From NCBI GenBank assembly GCA_022072505.1, contig JAJVHU010000007.1:62001-126000 (forward strand): DNA of 64,000 nucleotides. The letters are read 5' to 3'. A program made the position numbers and the translations under genes. Shown piece after piece: positions 24,510 through 34,701 of this stretch. This stretch comes from Phycisphaerae bacterium (GTDB taxonomy: Bacteria > Planctomycetota > Phycisphaerae > UBA1845). Under the pieces are notes generated by a model. That model saw only the letters and a list, made by a program, of their open reading frames with translations, was not told the origin of the DNA and ran no database searches. Within the stretch, counting starts at the first letter, position 1. Each line of letters begins with the position of its first letter.

Positions 24510-25406
24510 TCAGGGTCGGGTGGATGACGGCGGGGTCCGGGCGTCGAGCAGCGTCCGCCACGTTCGGCGGGCGTGCTCGACCGTCGCGGCGTCGGCTGGG
24601 TCGAACGCGACGATCTGCCCCGTCCACTGCGCCAGAGCATCGGCGGCGTAGCCGCACACCGGCCGCGGGGTGAACGCGTCGAGCGTCCAGGCGCCCTCGC
24701 CGCCGAGTTGGCGGGAAATCGCGGCGCTCGCTTGTTCCGCGGTCCGCCTCTGCTGTTGCTGCGTCAGCGTCGGACGATCGACGAGGTCCGCGTCGTCGAG
24801 CGCGGAAAGCACCTCCGGCGCGGCATTGAGCGCCAGCGCCGCGGCGATCAGTTCGATCGCCTGCGCACGGACGCGCGGCGACGGATGTTCGCGCAAGGCC
24901 CGCCGCAGGGCCGCCCACGCCTCGGTCCGGGCGGCCTCCGCGAGGGCGTGCGCGGACTGCATCGCCCGATCCTCGTCCGCGTCAAACAGCAGGTCCGCCA
25001 GCGCTTCGGTGATCGTCGGCGACGCGATCCGGGCCAGCGCGGAGAACGCGGCTTCTCGCACGCCGGCGTCGTCGTCCGACGCTCGCGCGATCAACCAAGG
25101 TTCGACTTCGGCATCAGGGACGCGCTCCGCCGCAAGGACCGCGGCGAGGCGGATGTCGGGGTCCGCATCCTGAAGAAGCGATCGCAGGTGCGGAATCGCC
25201 GCGCGTCCGCAGTCCGCGAGGCGCAAGGCCCACGCCTCGCGCTCAGCCGGCGCTCCGGCGGCTGCCAGCAACCGCCGGCAACGCACCGCCCGAAGCATGT
25301 CCCGGCAGGCGATGATCGCCAGGCAGAACGCGGCAATTCCGGCGATCGCCGCCCAGTGCTTCTTCGTCAAACGCTCAGACGATCCGGAAGGCGCTTTCTT
25401 TCTCAT
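24510..25406 (-). CDS. Membrane-anchored HEAT-repeat protein
   Basis: 298 residues. A basic N-terminus and one membrane segment (HWAAIAGIAAFCLAIIACRDML) are followed by HEAT/PBS-lyase-type helical repeats: GRAAIPHLRSLLQDADPDIRLAAVLA, then DDDAGVREAAFSALARI, and PSPRVRAQAIELIAAALAL. Such repeats form protein-binding solenoids; no catalytic residues are seen. Convergent with the YIP1-like gene. The start at 25406 was chosen because an in-frame open stretch upstream is Arg/His-rich and noncoding. Confidence 0.75.
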   Translation of the reverse strand: MRKKAPSGSSERLTKKHWAAIAGIAAFCLAIIACRDMLRAVRCRRLLAAAGAPAEREAWALRLADCGRAAIPHLRSLLQDADPDIRLAAVLAAERVPDAEVEPWLIARASDDDAGVREAAFSALARIASPTITEALADLLFDADEDRAMQSAHALAEAARTEAWAALRRALREHPSPRVRAQAIELIAAALALNAAPEVLSALDDADLVDRPTLTQQQQRRTAEQASAAISRQLGGEGAWTLDAFTPRPVCGYAADALAQWTGQIVAFDPADAATVEHARRTWRTLLDARTPPSSTRP

Positions 25407-25628
25407 GTGACCTCTCCGCCGCGCCGATCGCCGCGCGCCGCCGCGCCGATCGTCGCGCCGCACCTTGCGCGCCGCGACGCCCGCGAATACCGCCGTCGGT
25501 CGCCGAGGCGTTGGGGCGTCCGAGAATTCCCGCGTCGCCGCGGCGGATTCGTTCGGGCGGCCGGGGCGGATTGTACGCTCTTTCAGACCGGCGCAGGAAT
25601 CGCGCCCGTCGCATCGGAGGGGAAAGAC

Positions 25629-26072
25629 ATGGATCGCGCCTGCGCCGCCAGACTTGCGTCCAGCTTCATGAACGTCGCGCATCGCGGCGAGGAGCTGGTG
25701 ACCCGGTTCTACGCCCTGCTTTTCGCACGGCGCCCGGAGCTTCGGCCGCTGTTCCCGGCGTCGCTGCACGAGCGGAAGAACGCGATGCTCGCGTCGCTGG
25801 TGCGGCTGGTGAAGTCGCTTCATGCGGTTCCGGCGGGGGGCCGGCCGGATTCCGCGTTCACCGGGACGCCGATCCTCTTCGGCGTCGGCATCGACGGAAA
25901 AGAGGCGGCGTGCGACGTGTTCGTCGAGTTGCTCGGGTCGATCAGCGGGGCGTCGTGGACGCCGCAACTGGCGCGGGACTGGCGCGAGCTGGTCATGCGC
26001 CTGGACGAAGACGCCGTGGGGGTTTACGCCGAGTCCGGTCGCGGAGAACGTTCCGGACTGAGCGGGACGTAA
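25629..26072 (+). CDS. Globin-like protein lacking an obvious proximal histidine
   Basis: 147 residues with a good ribosome site (GGAGGGG, about 8 bases before ATG). The A-to-E helix pattern of bacterial haemoglobins is present: SFMNVAHRGEELVTRFYALLF, PELRPLFP (CD-corner Phe), ERKNAMLASLVRLV, and the G/H region ASWTPQLARDWREL. At the place where F8 His normally precedes Gly-Val by five residues (about GTPILFGVGIDG), no histidine is present. Either the heme ligand is shifted or the protein binds no heme in the usual way; this depends on a hand alignment. Divergent from the HEAT gene. Confidence 0.7.
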   Translation: MDRACAARLASSFMNVAHRGEELVTRFYALLFARRPELRPLFPASLHERKNAMLASLVRLVKSLHAVPAGGRPDSAFTGTPILFGVGIDGKEAACDVFVELLGSISGASWTPQLARDWRELVMRLDEDAVGVYAESGRGERSGLSGT

Positions 26073-26091
26073 CAGCGCGGGGCCGCATTCT

Positions 26092-27036
<945 letters not shown>

Positions 27037-27081
27037 CTGAGCATCGTACACCGCCTTGCGGAACCACGTAAACGTCGGACC

Positions 27082-27098
27082 GCGGACCTCCGGTCCGC
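27082..27098. repeat. Palindromic GCGGACCTCCGGTCCGC element
   Basis: A 17-base near-perfect palindrome between the divergent decarboxylase and aroC genes. It is a sequence variant of the hairpin element at 1599 and 39065. Confidence 0.6.
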
Positions 27099-27191
27099 AA
27101 TGTGCGAAGCAGGGTTTCGCGATCCTGGCGCCGCCTCTTTCACGGTTATGAAGCGCTGTCGCCGCGGGACGCCGACGGCTAGGATAAGGAC

Positions 27192-28358
27192 ATGTCTCGC
27201 TTGACCTGTCACACAGCCGGGGAGTCGCACGGGCCTTGCGTTCTGGCGCTGGTCGAGGGCTTGCCCGCGGGGCTGCGGGTGGATGCCGGGGCGATCGACG
27301 CGGAGCTGATCCGTCGCCAGGGCGGATACGGTCGCGGCGGGCGGATGCAGATCGAGCGGGACCGCGCCGAGATTCTGTCCGGAGTGCGCCGCGGGGTGAC
27401 CCTCGGGTCGCCCGTGGCGCTGCGGATCGTCAACCGTGACAGCCGGCTGGACGACGCGCCCGCGCTGCACACCCCTCGCCCGGGACATGCGGACCTTGCC
27501 GGCAGCCTGAAGTGGCTGACCCCCGACTGCCGCGACGTGCTGGAGCGTGCGTCGGCGCGAGAGACGGCGGGCCGCGTCGCGGCCGGGGCGCTGGCGAAGA
27601 TGCTCCTCGCCGAGTTCGGAATTGAATCCGTCGGATTTGTAAGTCGCATCGGCGGCGTGGCGGCGGACTCGCCGGAGTCGCTCTCGCCGGACGCCCTGCG
27701 AGCGGCGCGGGACGCCAACGAGGCGTATTGCCCTGACGCGGCCGCCGCGGAGGGCATGATCGCGGCGATCCGTCAGGCGAAGATCGACCAGGACACGCTC
27801 GGCGGCGTCGTCGAGACACGGGTGTACAACCTGCCTCCGGGGCTGGGGAGCTGCGCCCGCTGGCAGGACAAGCTGGATGGGCGGTTGATGCGCGCCGTCG
27901 CGTCGATCCAGGCGATCAAGGGCGTCGAGATCGGGCTGGGGTTCGCGGCGGCGGCGCTGCCCGGCAGCCGCGTGCATGACGCGATCGGCTTCGACCCGGC
28001 GCTGCGCGAAACACCCGCCCTCGGCTTCACTCGAAGGCGGAATCACGCCGGCGGGCTGGAAGGGGGCATGACCAACGGTCAGCCGCTCGTCGTCCGTGCG
28101 GCGATGAAACCGATCAGCACGCTCCTTCAGGGGATGGACAGCGTGAACCTGACGACGTTGACGCCGCAGCGCTCGGATTACGAGCGCAGCGACGTCTGCG
28201 CCGTTCCCGCCGCGAGCGTCGTGGTGGAGAACGTCGTGGCGTTCGAGACGGCGGCGGCGCTTCTGGAGAAGTTCGCGGCGGACACGCTGGGCGAGGTCCG
28301 CGCCGCATATGCGCATTACCTGGATGCCGCCCGACGCCTCGCACCGGGTGCGGGGTAG
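27192..28358 (+). CDS. aroC: Chorismate synthase
   Basis: FMN-dependent last enzyme of the shikimate pathway, converting EPSP to chorismate. 388 residues, of normal length. It begins [24 protein letters not shown], where GESHG is the family signature, with [29 protein letters not shown], and [10 protein letters not shown] near the C-terminus. ATG 27192 has an AAGGA site. Followed by a probable terminator at 28372. Confidence 0.97.
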   Translation: MSRLTCHTAGESHGPCVLALVEGLPAGLRVDAGAIDAELIRRQGGYGRGGRMQIERDRAEILSGVRRGVTLGSPVALRIVNRDSRLDDAPALHTPRPGHADLAGSLKWLTPDCRDVLERASARETAGRVAAGALAKMLLAEFGIESVGFVSRIGGVAADSPESLSPDALRAARDANEAYCPDAAAAEGMIAAIRQAKIDQDTLGGVVETRVYNLPPGLGSCARWQDKLDGRLMRAVASIQAIKGVEIGLGFAAAALPGSRVHDAIGFDPALRETPALGFTRRRNHAGGLEGGMTNGQPLVVRAAMKPISTLLQGMDSVNLTTLTPQRSDYERSDVCAVPAASVVVENVVAFETAAALLEKFAADTLGEVRAAYAHYLDAARRLAPGAG

Positions 28359-28371
28359 CCTGACAATTCTT

Positions 28372-28406
28372 CGACCCGCGCCTCGGTAAGCGGGTTCGGC
28401 CTTTTT
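28372..28406 (+). terminator. Candidate intrinsic terminator of aroC
   Basis: CGACCCGC pairs with GCGGGTTCG across a 10-base loop, followed by GCCTTTTTC. It lies 14 bases after the aroC stop codon. Confidence 0.6.
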
Positions 28407-28507
28407 CATTCGTGAAAGATCGTCGATAATGAGGGGAGTATCCGGTCGGCTTGAACTCGGTAACGAGGCCGCCGCGAGATGGCGGCAAGTCAGGACAGAG
28501 GGACGCA

Positions 28508-29116
28508 ATGATGGGCATCGTCCGTTATTTCATGATGAGGCGATTCCGATGCACCGGACTGCTGGGGTGCGTGATCGCCGCCGCCGGCTGCGCGGACATC
28601 CTGCTTAATCAGACGGCGTCCCTCGGCGGCGACACCGCGGGCGAGCGCGGTACGATCGAGATCGTCTTCATCAACAACACGCCGCACCGGGCGCTTTTCA
28701 CCGCGGGAACCTACGATCACACGGATGCGGACACCGTTCCGCAGTTCGTCCAGTTCGGCGGAACAAGCCCCTTGCGCGTCCTTCAGGGAAACTCCACGAG
28801 TGAGACGCTCGAGCTTCCCTGCGCCCGCCTCCTGAGCATCGGCGGCGAAGCGCTGGCTTCCCTCGTCAGGGAAACCGCCTCCGAGGAGGATTTCAACGAA
28901 GACGCGCTCCTGATCGGCGTGGGCTTCTCCTCCGCGCCCGCCGGCGACCCTGAAGCCGCCGCCCCGGATGCGGGTTTCGCCGCGGCGCGAACGTTCCTTC
29001 TCGGCGCGGACTTCCCCTGCAACGCCCTGGTCGTGATCCGCCTCGAAATCAACGACGCCGGCCCCGAGCCCTTCCTCGTCACGATGTCGTTTATCCCCTC
29101 GGAATCCACGCGCTGA
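28508..29116 (+). CDS. Putative lipoprotein
   Basis: 202 residues, not recognised as a known family. A basic N-terminus and hydrophobic run end in the lipobox AAAGC, so it should be lipidated at that cysteine. The mature part begins ADILLNQTASLGG and reads IEIVFINNTPHRALFTAGTY, suggesting an all-beta domain, with two further cysteines (ELPCARL, DFPCNAL) that may pair. The start at 28508 follows an AGAGGGA site; in-frame upstream codons are not export-like. It stands alone between aroC and convergent genes. Confidence 0.75.
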   Translation: MMGIVRYFMMRRFRCTGLLGCVIAAAGCADILLNQTASLGGDTAGERGTIEIVFINNTPHRALFTAGTYDHTDADTVPQFVQFGGTSPLRVLQGNSTSETLELPCARLLSIGGEALASLVRETASEEDFNEDALLIGVGFSSAPAGDPEAAAPDAGFAAARTFLLGADFPCNALVVIRLEINDAGPEPFLVTMSFIPSESTR

Positions 29117-29354
29117 TGTCCTGAGTCAGACGTTCGTTGCATGAACCCGGATGGCCGGGGCTCCGCTCCGCTCGTGCGGACAGGAAAAAGGAACTTCCCG
29201 CTCGGAAGACGATTCCGCCCTGCACGAAAGAAAAACGCCGCCTTGAACCGCTGTCCTCAGGCGGGCCTTCGGCCCGGCTCAGCCGTCTTTCGTCATCGGC
29301 GAACATCAATGCGGCAAGGCGGTCCGGCCGTTCTCATCACGGAAAGGAGGGATG

Positions 29355-30314
29355 TCATCGCGCTGCGTGTGCAGGCGTCCGCTTACTGGGTTTCCTCGCC
29401 CCGTGATCCTTGCGGCGGTCACCTTGATCGGACGCGCCCGGTGCGATCAAGGCCGCCTCGATGACCTCGCTATCCGTCTTCTCGTCGAAGGGCGTCTCGG
29501 ATCGGATCGTTGTTGCGCCGGACGCTGAGGCGTCTTCCGGCCAGGTGATCAGGCTCAGGCAGCCGTTTTCGTCCTCGACGATCGCCGTGCAGTGTTCGAC
29601 CCAGTCTCCGGTGTTGAGATAAAGAATGCCGTCGGTTCGTCGCAAGTCCGGCTGGTGGATGTGTCCGCAGATGACGCCGGCGACGTTCTGCCGCTTCGCC
29701 TCAGCGATGAGCGTCGCCTCGAAGTCGCTGATGAACTTGACCGCCCGCTTGACGCGCTGCTTGACCGCGCCGGCGAGGCTCCAGTAAGGCTTGCCCAGGC
29801 GCCGCCGGACGGCGTTCACCAACCGGTTGAGCGTAATCAGGTATTGATACGCCCAGCAGCTCAGCACGGACAGCCACCGATGATAGCGCACAACAGTGTC
29901 GAACTGGTCGCCATGAATGACGAGGAAACGCCGGCCGTCGGCGGTGGTGTGATAGTCGTGCGGTCGCACCTCGATGTCGCCGAAGCGCGTGCCGAGGAAG
30001 TCCCGGAAGAAATCATCGTGATTGCCGGGAATGAGGACGACCTTGGCCCCTTTGCGCGAGCGCTTCAGAAGCTTATGCACGACGTCGTTGTACTGCCGCG
30101 GCCAGTACCACTTCTTGCGCAACGCCCAGACATCGATGATGTCGCCGACGAGGTAGAGATAGTCACACCGAAGCCCGTCCAGAAACTCGTAAAGACGCTC
30201 GGACTGGGCGTCCCGGGCGCATAAATGGACGTCCGAGATGAAAACGCTGCGGTAGGTTTTGTCGTGGGGCGTGTGCGCGCCGCCGGCGGATGTCGCACGG
30301 GTAGATGAACTCAT
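29355..30314 (-). CDS. LpxH-like UDP-2,3-diacylglucosamine diphosphatase / metallophosphoesterase
   Basis: Calcineurin-type metallophosphoesterase of 319 residues. The metal ligands are in FISDVHLCARD, YLVGDIIDVW, LIPGNHDD, VIHGDQFD and ICGHIHQPD. This set and the size fit the LpxH/LpxH2 group that hydrolyses UDP-diacylglucosamine to lipid X in lipid A synthesis; the exact substrate is inference. The C-terminal 60 residues are hydrophilic and extra. Its ATG overlaps the stop of the glycosyltransferase gene by four bases (ATGA), so the two are translationally coupled. Confidence 0.85.
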   Translation of the reverse strand: MSSSTRATSAGGAHTPHDKTYRSVFISDVHLCARDAQSERLYEFLDGLRCDYLYLVGDIIDVWALRKKWYWPRQYNDVVHKLLKRSRKGAKVVLIPGNHDDFFRDFLGTRFGDIEVRPHDYHTTADGRRFLVIHGDQFDTVVRYHRWLSVLSCWAYQYLITLNRLVNAVRRRLGKPYWSLAGAVKQRVKRAVKFISDFEATLIAEAKRQNVAGVICGHIHQPDLRRTDGILYLNTGDWVEHCTAIVEDENGCLSLITWPEDASASGATTIRSETPFDEKTDSEVIEAALIAPGASDQGDRRKDHGARKPSKRTPAHAAR

Positions 30315-31525
30315 AACGCCTCCTGCGATGGCGCGGCGAGAGCGGCCTCATGCCGGAAACGGACATCCCGCTGCTTTTCCTGAAGTTCCCTGGTTTCGAT
30401 GACCTCAGCGGCGGTGACGCCGGAGCGGCAGCCGGACTCCGGAGAGCCTGGCGACCTCCCCCTCGAACCGGTCAATTCGACCGCGAACGCCTCGATCGCC
30501 TCGATCGCCTCGCGCTCGCCGTCACGCGCGCCGCCCTTGAGCCGCTCGCGGAATCGCGGGGTGCGCTCCAGGAATGACCGGATCAGATCGCTGGACAGAT
30601 CTTCACGCCGCCGGGACCAGCCGATGCCGAGGCGTTCCACGGCCGCGGCGTTGACGCGCTGCTCAAGACAGTCGATCGGCAGACCGAGCACGGGTTTGCC
30701 GAAATGCAAAGCCTCGCTTAAGAGCTGATTGCCCGTCGTGCCTAGAATCGCTCGGCACGACGCGAAGTCCTCCAGAAAGGGACGGTTGGCGATCGGCTTG
30801 AACGTGAGGTTTCCGTCCGTCCCGGTGCGCGGCGCGCCGTAGACGCGGACCGGAATGCCCGTCTGCCGCAGCGCTTGTTCGACGCGACTGTCGAACTCCT
30901 TCTCGCCGATGCTGAAGTATGCGAGAAGGTGCTCGCCGTCGGACGGGCGCAGGGCCCGCGCTTCCGGGCGAATCACCGGACCGATGACACGGACCCCGGG
31001 GCGCTTCGGGGCGGCGTCGAAGAAGCTGGAAACAACGACCCGCTGCGGCGTGCCCATCAGAAGGCGGTACACCGCCGCCTGTCCCGCGGCGCGCAACTGG
31101 TCGATCGCGCCCAGCGGCAGGTGACAGTACACCAGCACTCCGAAATGATCGAAGCTGATGCGCGGCGCGCGAAGGCAGGCCGCCGCCCGGTTCGTAAACA
31201 CTTCCGAGTCCGAGATGACGACATCCGCGTTGAACGCCCGGATTCGCTCGATGACGTCGCGCATCGCCCCCCGGCGCAGCCCCAGATCCGCCAGCGTGCC
31301 CGCGTTGTCGCCCAGGGTGCGCCGCACGGAGATCCGACCGGGGCGACGATATTGAAAGCGCAGGATCGGAATGCGCGTCACGGGGTAGTCCGGGGAAAGC
31401 GCTTCGTAGGCGTCCCCGCCGGCAAGCAGCAGGACGTCGTGCCGGCTTGTCAGCGCGGGCAGCACCGCGCGGGCTCGCATTGAGTGCCCGCGGCCGTAAC
31501 CGTGAACGCCGTAAACGATTTTCAA
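30311..31525 (-). CDS. Glycosyltransferase, MurG/GT28-like
   Basis: 404 residues. The N-terminus KIVYGVHGYGRGHSMRA is the glycine-rich loop of GT-B enzymes that act on lipid-linked or UDP sugars. The C-terminal domain has NRPFLEDFASCRAILGTTGNQLLSEAL and GKPVLGLP, the donor-binding pattern of GT28/MJ1255-type proteins. TTG 31525 was chosen because a GAGGAGG site lies about 10 bases before it and the family starts there; an open frame continues upstream but has repeat-derived content. First gene of a two-gene operon with the LpxH-like phosphatase, suggesting a glycolipid or envelope role. Confidence 0.8.
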   Translation of the reverse strand: MKIVYGVHGYGRGHSMRARAVLPALTSRHDVLLLAGGDAYEALSPDYPVTRIPILRFQYRRPGRISVRRTLGDNAGTLADLGLRRGAMRDVIERIRAFNADVVISDSEVFTNRAAACLRAPRISFDHFGVLVYCHLPLGAIDQLRAAGQAAVYRLLMGTPQRVVVSSFFDAAPKRPGVRVIGPVIRPEARALRPSDGEHLLAYFSIGEKEFDSRVEQALRQTGIPVRVYGAPRTGTDGNLTFKPIANRPFLEDFASCRAILGTTGNQLLSEALHFGKPVLGLPIDCLEQRVNAAAVERLGIGWSRRREDLSSDLIRSFLERTPRFRERLKGGARDGEREAIEAIEAFAVELTGSRGRSPGSPESGCRSGVTAAEVIETRELQEKQRDVRFRHEAALAAPSQEAL

Positions 31526-32496
31526 CCGCGCACGTCCTCCTCGGCAGGCATCAACCCGTCCGCCTGTGAGTAAATTGTGTTTCCCGCGCGCGGTATTCGT
31601 TAAGAATTCCCCGAAATCGGCGAAAAAAATCCGCTCACCTGACTCTCCACCTGACTCCGGGGCCTCCCGTTCCGCCGACGCCCCCGCAGAATCATCGGGC
31701 GCATTCGGCTCAATCCCGAAGAACACGCGCGAATGTCCGAAGAGCACGCGCGAACGTCCGTTGTTGTGTTTCAATCCCGAAGAGGGCGCAGGATTCTCGG
31801 ATGCGTTGGTCTCAATCCCGAAGGGATTGCGGCCTCCAGCCCAGGGTTGGTCGCCGCAGGCGGCCTACCTTGGGTTCGCGGCGATCCTCGCCTCGACCAA
31901 CCCCAACGAGCTTGGGAATTTTTCCAGCCGACGCCTCACGAACGCGCGTCTTTCAAGTCACGGGCTCGGCCTTTCAGCCTCGGATTGGGTGTTTGACGCG
32001 GAGGGCTTCCAATAAATTCCCAGGCTCAACGGGGTTGCGCCGGGTTGAAAGGGGTTGCACCGGGTTAAAACGGTTGCACCGGGTTGAAACGGTTGCACCG
32101 GGTTGGAAGGGTTGCACCGGGTCGAACGGGTTGCGCCAGATGAAACGGTTGCGCCGAGCGGTACAACCCCTTCGGGGTTGGGCGCGCTTGTCTCGACCTT
32201 CCGTGGGCTGCGCCCACGGCTATTCATGTTGATCCCCTTCGGGGATCGGCATCGTATTCCCAGGCCGTCCGGCGTCGTATTCCCGGCCGTCAGTCGTCGT
32301 ATTCCCCGGCCGTCAGTCGTCATATTCCCCAGCCGTCAGTCGTCATGTTCCCCCGTGGTCGTTGGCGTCATATTCCCCGAAGGGGAATTACGTGGGTAGC
32401 CGTGGGTGAAACCCACGGCGAGCGTCCGCCCAAAACCCCCGACCCCGGAGGGGTCGAACCAACCTGGGTGAATCGCGTGGTGCAGCCCCTTCGGGG
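31526..32496. repeat. Repeat-rich intergenic field
   Basis: No credible gene is seen here. It contains AATCCCGAAG-type motifs at 31710-31830, several AACCCCTTCGGGGTT hairpins (e.g. near 32163 and 32487), a tandem array of seven 18-19 base GGTTGCACCGGGTTGAAAC units at about 32033-32160, and six 22-25 base units of CGTATTCCCCGGCCGTCAGT at about 32253-32390. Both arrays are degenerate and show no spacer pattern. Confidence 0.75.
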
Positions 32497-32903
32497 TTGA
32501 GCGCGGCCGGCGCGAGCGCGGCCCTGTACACGTGGACCGGCAACGTCGACAACGACTGGACGACGACAGGGAACTGGTCTTCTTCGAGCGCCTTGTCCGC
32601 TCCGGGGGCGAGCGACGACGTGGTGATCAACGATACCTATCCGCGAAGCACGGTGATCGTCGATACGGCGGACCGGACGGTGCGCAACGCGTTCATCGGC
32701 GACGGGATGACCCTTCAGCTCGACTACAACCTGACGGTCAGCGCCGCCGGACACGGCAAACTCGAACTCCTGGGTACGGTGGCCGTTGCGCGCAGCTCCA
32801 GCCCGACACAAAGGAGTTATCCGCGCTCTGGGTCGTCGTTTTCAACCGCGACGAGGACACCGCGGTCTCGACGGGTACGGACGCCGAAATCACGGTGGAC
32901 TGA
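32497..32903 (+). pseudogene. Broken fragment of an adhesin/autotransporter-like gene
   Basis: From about 32527 the frame reads LYTWTGNVDNDWTTTGNW and then DDVVINDTYP and GMTLQLDYNLTVS, typical of the W-x-x-x-x-N-W cell-wall/adhesin repeats of planctomycete surface proteins. Near 32785 the coding signal shifts to another frame, which continues KELSALWVVVFNRDEDTAV to a stop at 32903. There is no signal peptide, and the fragment starts inside a repeat hairpin. It is read as a 5'-truncated, frameshifted remnant. Confidence 0.55.
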
Positions 32904-33403
32904 GCGGAAAAAAATGATCGGATGCGGCGTAAGACGGCGCGGATTTGCGGAACGGAGGGTCGGGCGGCGGGGGAATGACGCAGGCGCTTCATGGGGTCGC
33001 CGCGCCTTTACCGAGCCGCGACCGTGAGGGAGCGTTCCGGAAAGCAAGCGGTTAACCGAGCCGCGACCGTGAGGGAGCGTTCCGGAAAGCAAGCGGTTAA
33101 CCGAGCCGCGACCGTGAGGGAGCGTTCGGGAAGGCGACAGGCAAGAGGCGACCGCCGATCCTCGTCGTCGGGGATCGGGAACTCGGGGATCGGGCTTGAG
33201 GATTGGGGAATCCGCAGAGCGGCGCAGAGATGCGCAGAGGCGTGCGGAGAGGTGGGCCGAGGTGTGCGGCATGCGGTTTGGAGCGTGCAGCCGGGATCTT
33301 GCGTGGCGCCGGGGGACTTGCGCAATCGCGTGCTCGGAGATCGCCCATCATGAATCGGGGGATCGGGATCGCCGATCGTGTGTCGTGAATTCCCTGCGGC
33401 GCG
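32904..33403. repeat. Intergenic region with a 45-base tandem array
   Basis: Three copies of the dispersed element ACCGAGCCGCGACCGTGAGG (starting at 33010, 33055 and 33100) with a 45-base period and identical GGAAAGCAAGCGGTT filler. In the reverse frames it gives the tell-tale LPHGRGSV peptide. The rest, to the pilT stop at 33404, shows short direct repeats (CGGGGATCGGGAACTC-like) but no gene. Confidence 0.75.
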
Positions 33404-34507
33404 TCAGCGGGCGCCGAGGCGCCCGCCCAGGGCGTCGGGATCCTTGGCGAAGCGCAGCGCCGTCTGCGGCGTGATGCGGCCGGTGCGCACGAGATGTTCG
33501 AGGTGGTCGTCCAGCGACATCATGCCGTCGCGCTTGCCGGTCTGGATGGCCGATTCGATCGAGTCGATCTTGCCGAAGCGGATGCCGATGCGCACGGGGT
33601 TGTTGACGTGCATGATCTCCAGGGCGAGGACGCGCTTCTGCCCCTCCGCCACGCCGGGCAGCAGGTGCTGACTGAGCACCGCGCGGAGGCTGAGCGAAAG
33701 CTGCACGCGGACGTCGTCATGCACGTCGTGCGGGAACAGATCGACGAAGCGCGTGATCGCGCCCTTCGCGTCGCGGGTGTGCATCGTGGTCAGGATCAGG
33801 TGTCCCGTCTCCGCCGCCGACAGCGCCATGGCCGCCGTCTCGCTGTCGCGGATCTCGCCGATGAGGATGACGTTCGGATCCTGCCGCAGACCGTACTTCA
33901 GCCCGTCGTAGAACGAGTCCACGTCGCGCCCGACTTCGCGCTGGCTGATGATCGTGCTCGAATGCTTCGGATGAACGTACTCGATCGGCTCCTCGATGGT
34001 GATGATGCGCGTTCCGCCCTCGCGGTTGAGCAGGTCGATCATCGCCGCCAGCGTCGTCGTCTTGCCCGAGCCGGTGACGCCGGTGACGAAAACCAGCCCG
34101 TTCGGGAAATGCACCAGCTTCTCCGCCAGCCCCTGCGGGAAGCCCATCCAGTCGAACGTCGGGATCTCGTTGGGCACGTGGCGCAGGCAAAGCCCCAGCT
34201 CGCCCGCCGCGTAGAAGACGTTCGCCCGGAAGCGCACCGGCTTGCCGTCGTGCTCGATCTCGATCGAGGCGTCGAGATCCTTGTGCGACTCGATCCGCGC
34301 GACCAGCGACGCCGGCAGCACGGCCTTGACCATCTCGCGGACGTCATGCCCGTCGAGGACGTCCTCGTTCGCGCGGGAAAGCCTGCCGTGGATGCGGAAG
34401 GTGACCGGATACCCGGCCACGACATGCACGTCCGACGCTTCCGCCGCCGCCGCCGCATGAAGCAGGGCGAACATCCGCTCCCCACCGGGTCCGCTTGACG
34501 ATTTCAT
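33404..34507 (-). CDS. pilT: Type IV pilus retraction-type ATPase, PilT family
   Basis: Hexameric secretion ATPase of 367 residues. N-terminal PAS-like region with EASDVHVVAGYPVTFRIHGRL, Walker A GVTGSGKTTTLA, the Asp box ITIEEPIEYVH, Walker B NVILIGEIRDSETA, and the His box AETGHLILTTMHT. Near the C-terminus QLSLSLRAVLSQHLLP (AIRNLIRE-like region) supports PilT rather than PilB. ATG 34507 gives the expected N-terminus. It would power twitching or DNA uptake. No pilin genes are nearby, so it is isolated beside accessory DNA. Confidence 0.9.
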   Translation of the reverse strand: MKSSSGPGGERMFALLHAAAAAEASDVHVVAGYPVTFRIHGRLSRANEDVLDGHDVREMVKAVLPASLVARIESHKDLDASIEIEHDGKPVRFRANVFYAAGELGLCLRHVPNEIPTFDWMGFPQGLAEKLVHFPNGLVFVTGVTGSGKTTTLAAMIDLLNREGGTRIITIEEPIEYVHPKHSSTIISQREVGRDVDSFYDGLKYGLRQDPNVILIGEIRDSETAAMALSAAETGHLILTTMHTRDAKGAITRFVDLFPHDVHDDVRVQLSLSLRAVLSQHLLPGVAEGQKRVLALEIMHVNNPVRIGIRFGKIDSIESAIQTGKRDGMMSLDDHLEHLVRTGRITPQTALRFAKDPDALGGRLGAR

Positions 34508-34701
34508 CGGTCTGCCCGCGATCATACGGGATTGTACCCGCAAGGGCGACGGCGGACGCGGGGGAAGGGGGCGAGTTGCGTCCCACCCCTCAGGCCCGGC
34601 GCCCGGGGTTGCCCCCAGGCAGGGTCTATCGAACAAGGCGATGTCGAGGATCTGTTGCCCGGACCGTTCCACAGGCGCGCCAGTCTGATCCTCGCGCCAG
34701 G

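Noticed and set aside
32033-32390. Possible CRISPR arrays
   Set aside because: The units are contiguous degenerate tandem repeats without spacers.
33010-33145. Possible CRISPR array
   Set aside because: The three repeats have identical filler between them, so there are no distinct spacers; no cas genes are nearby.
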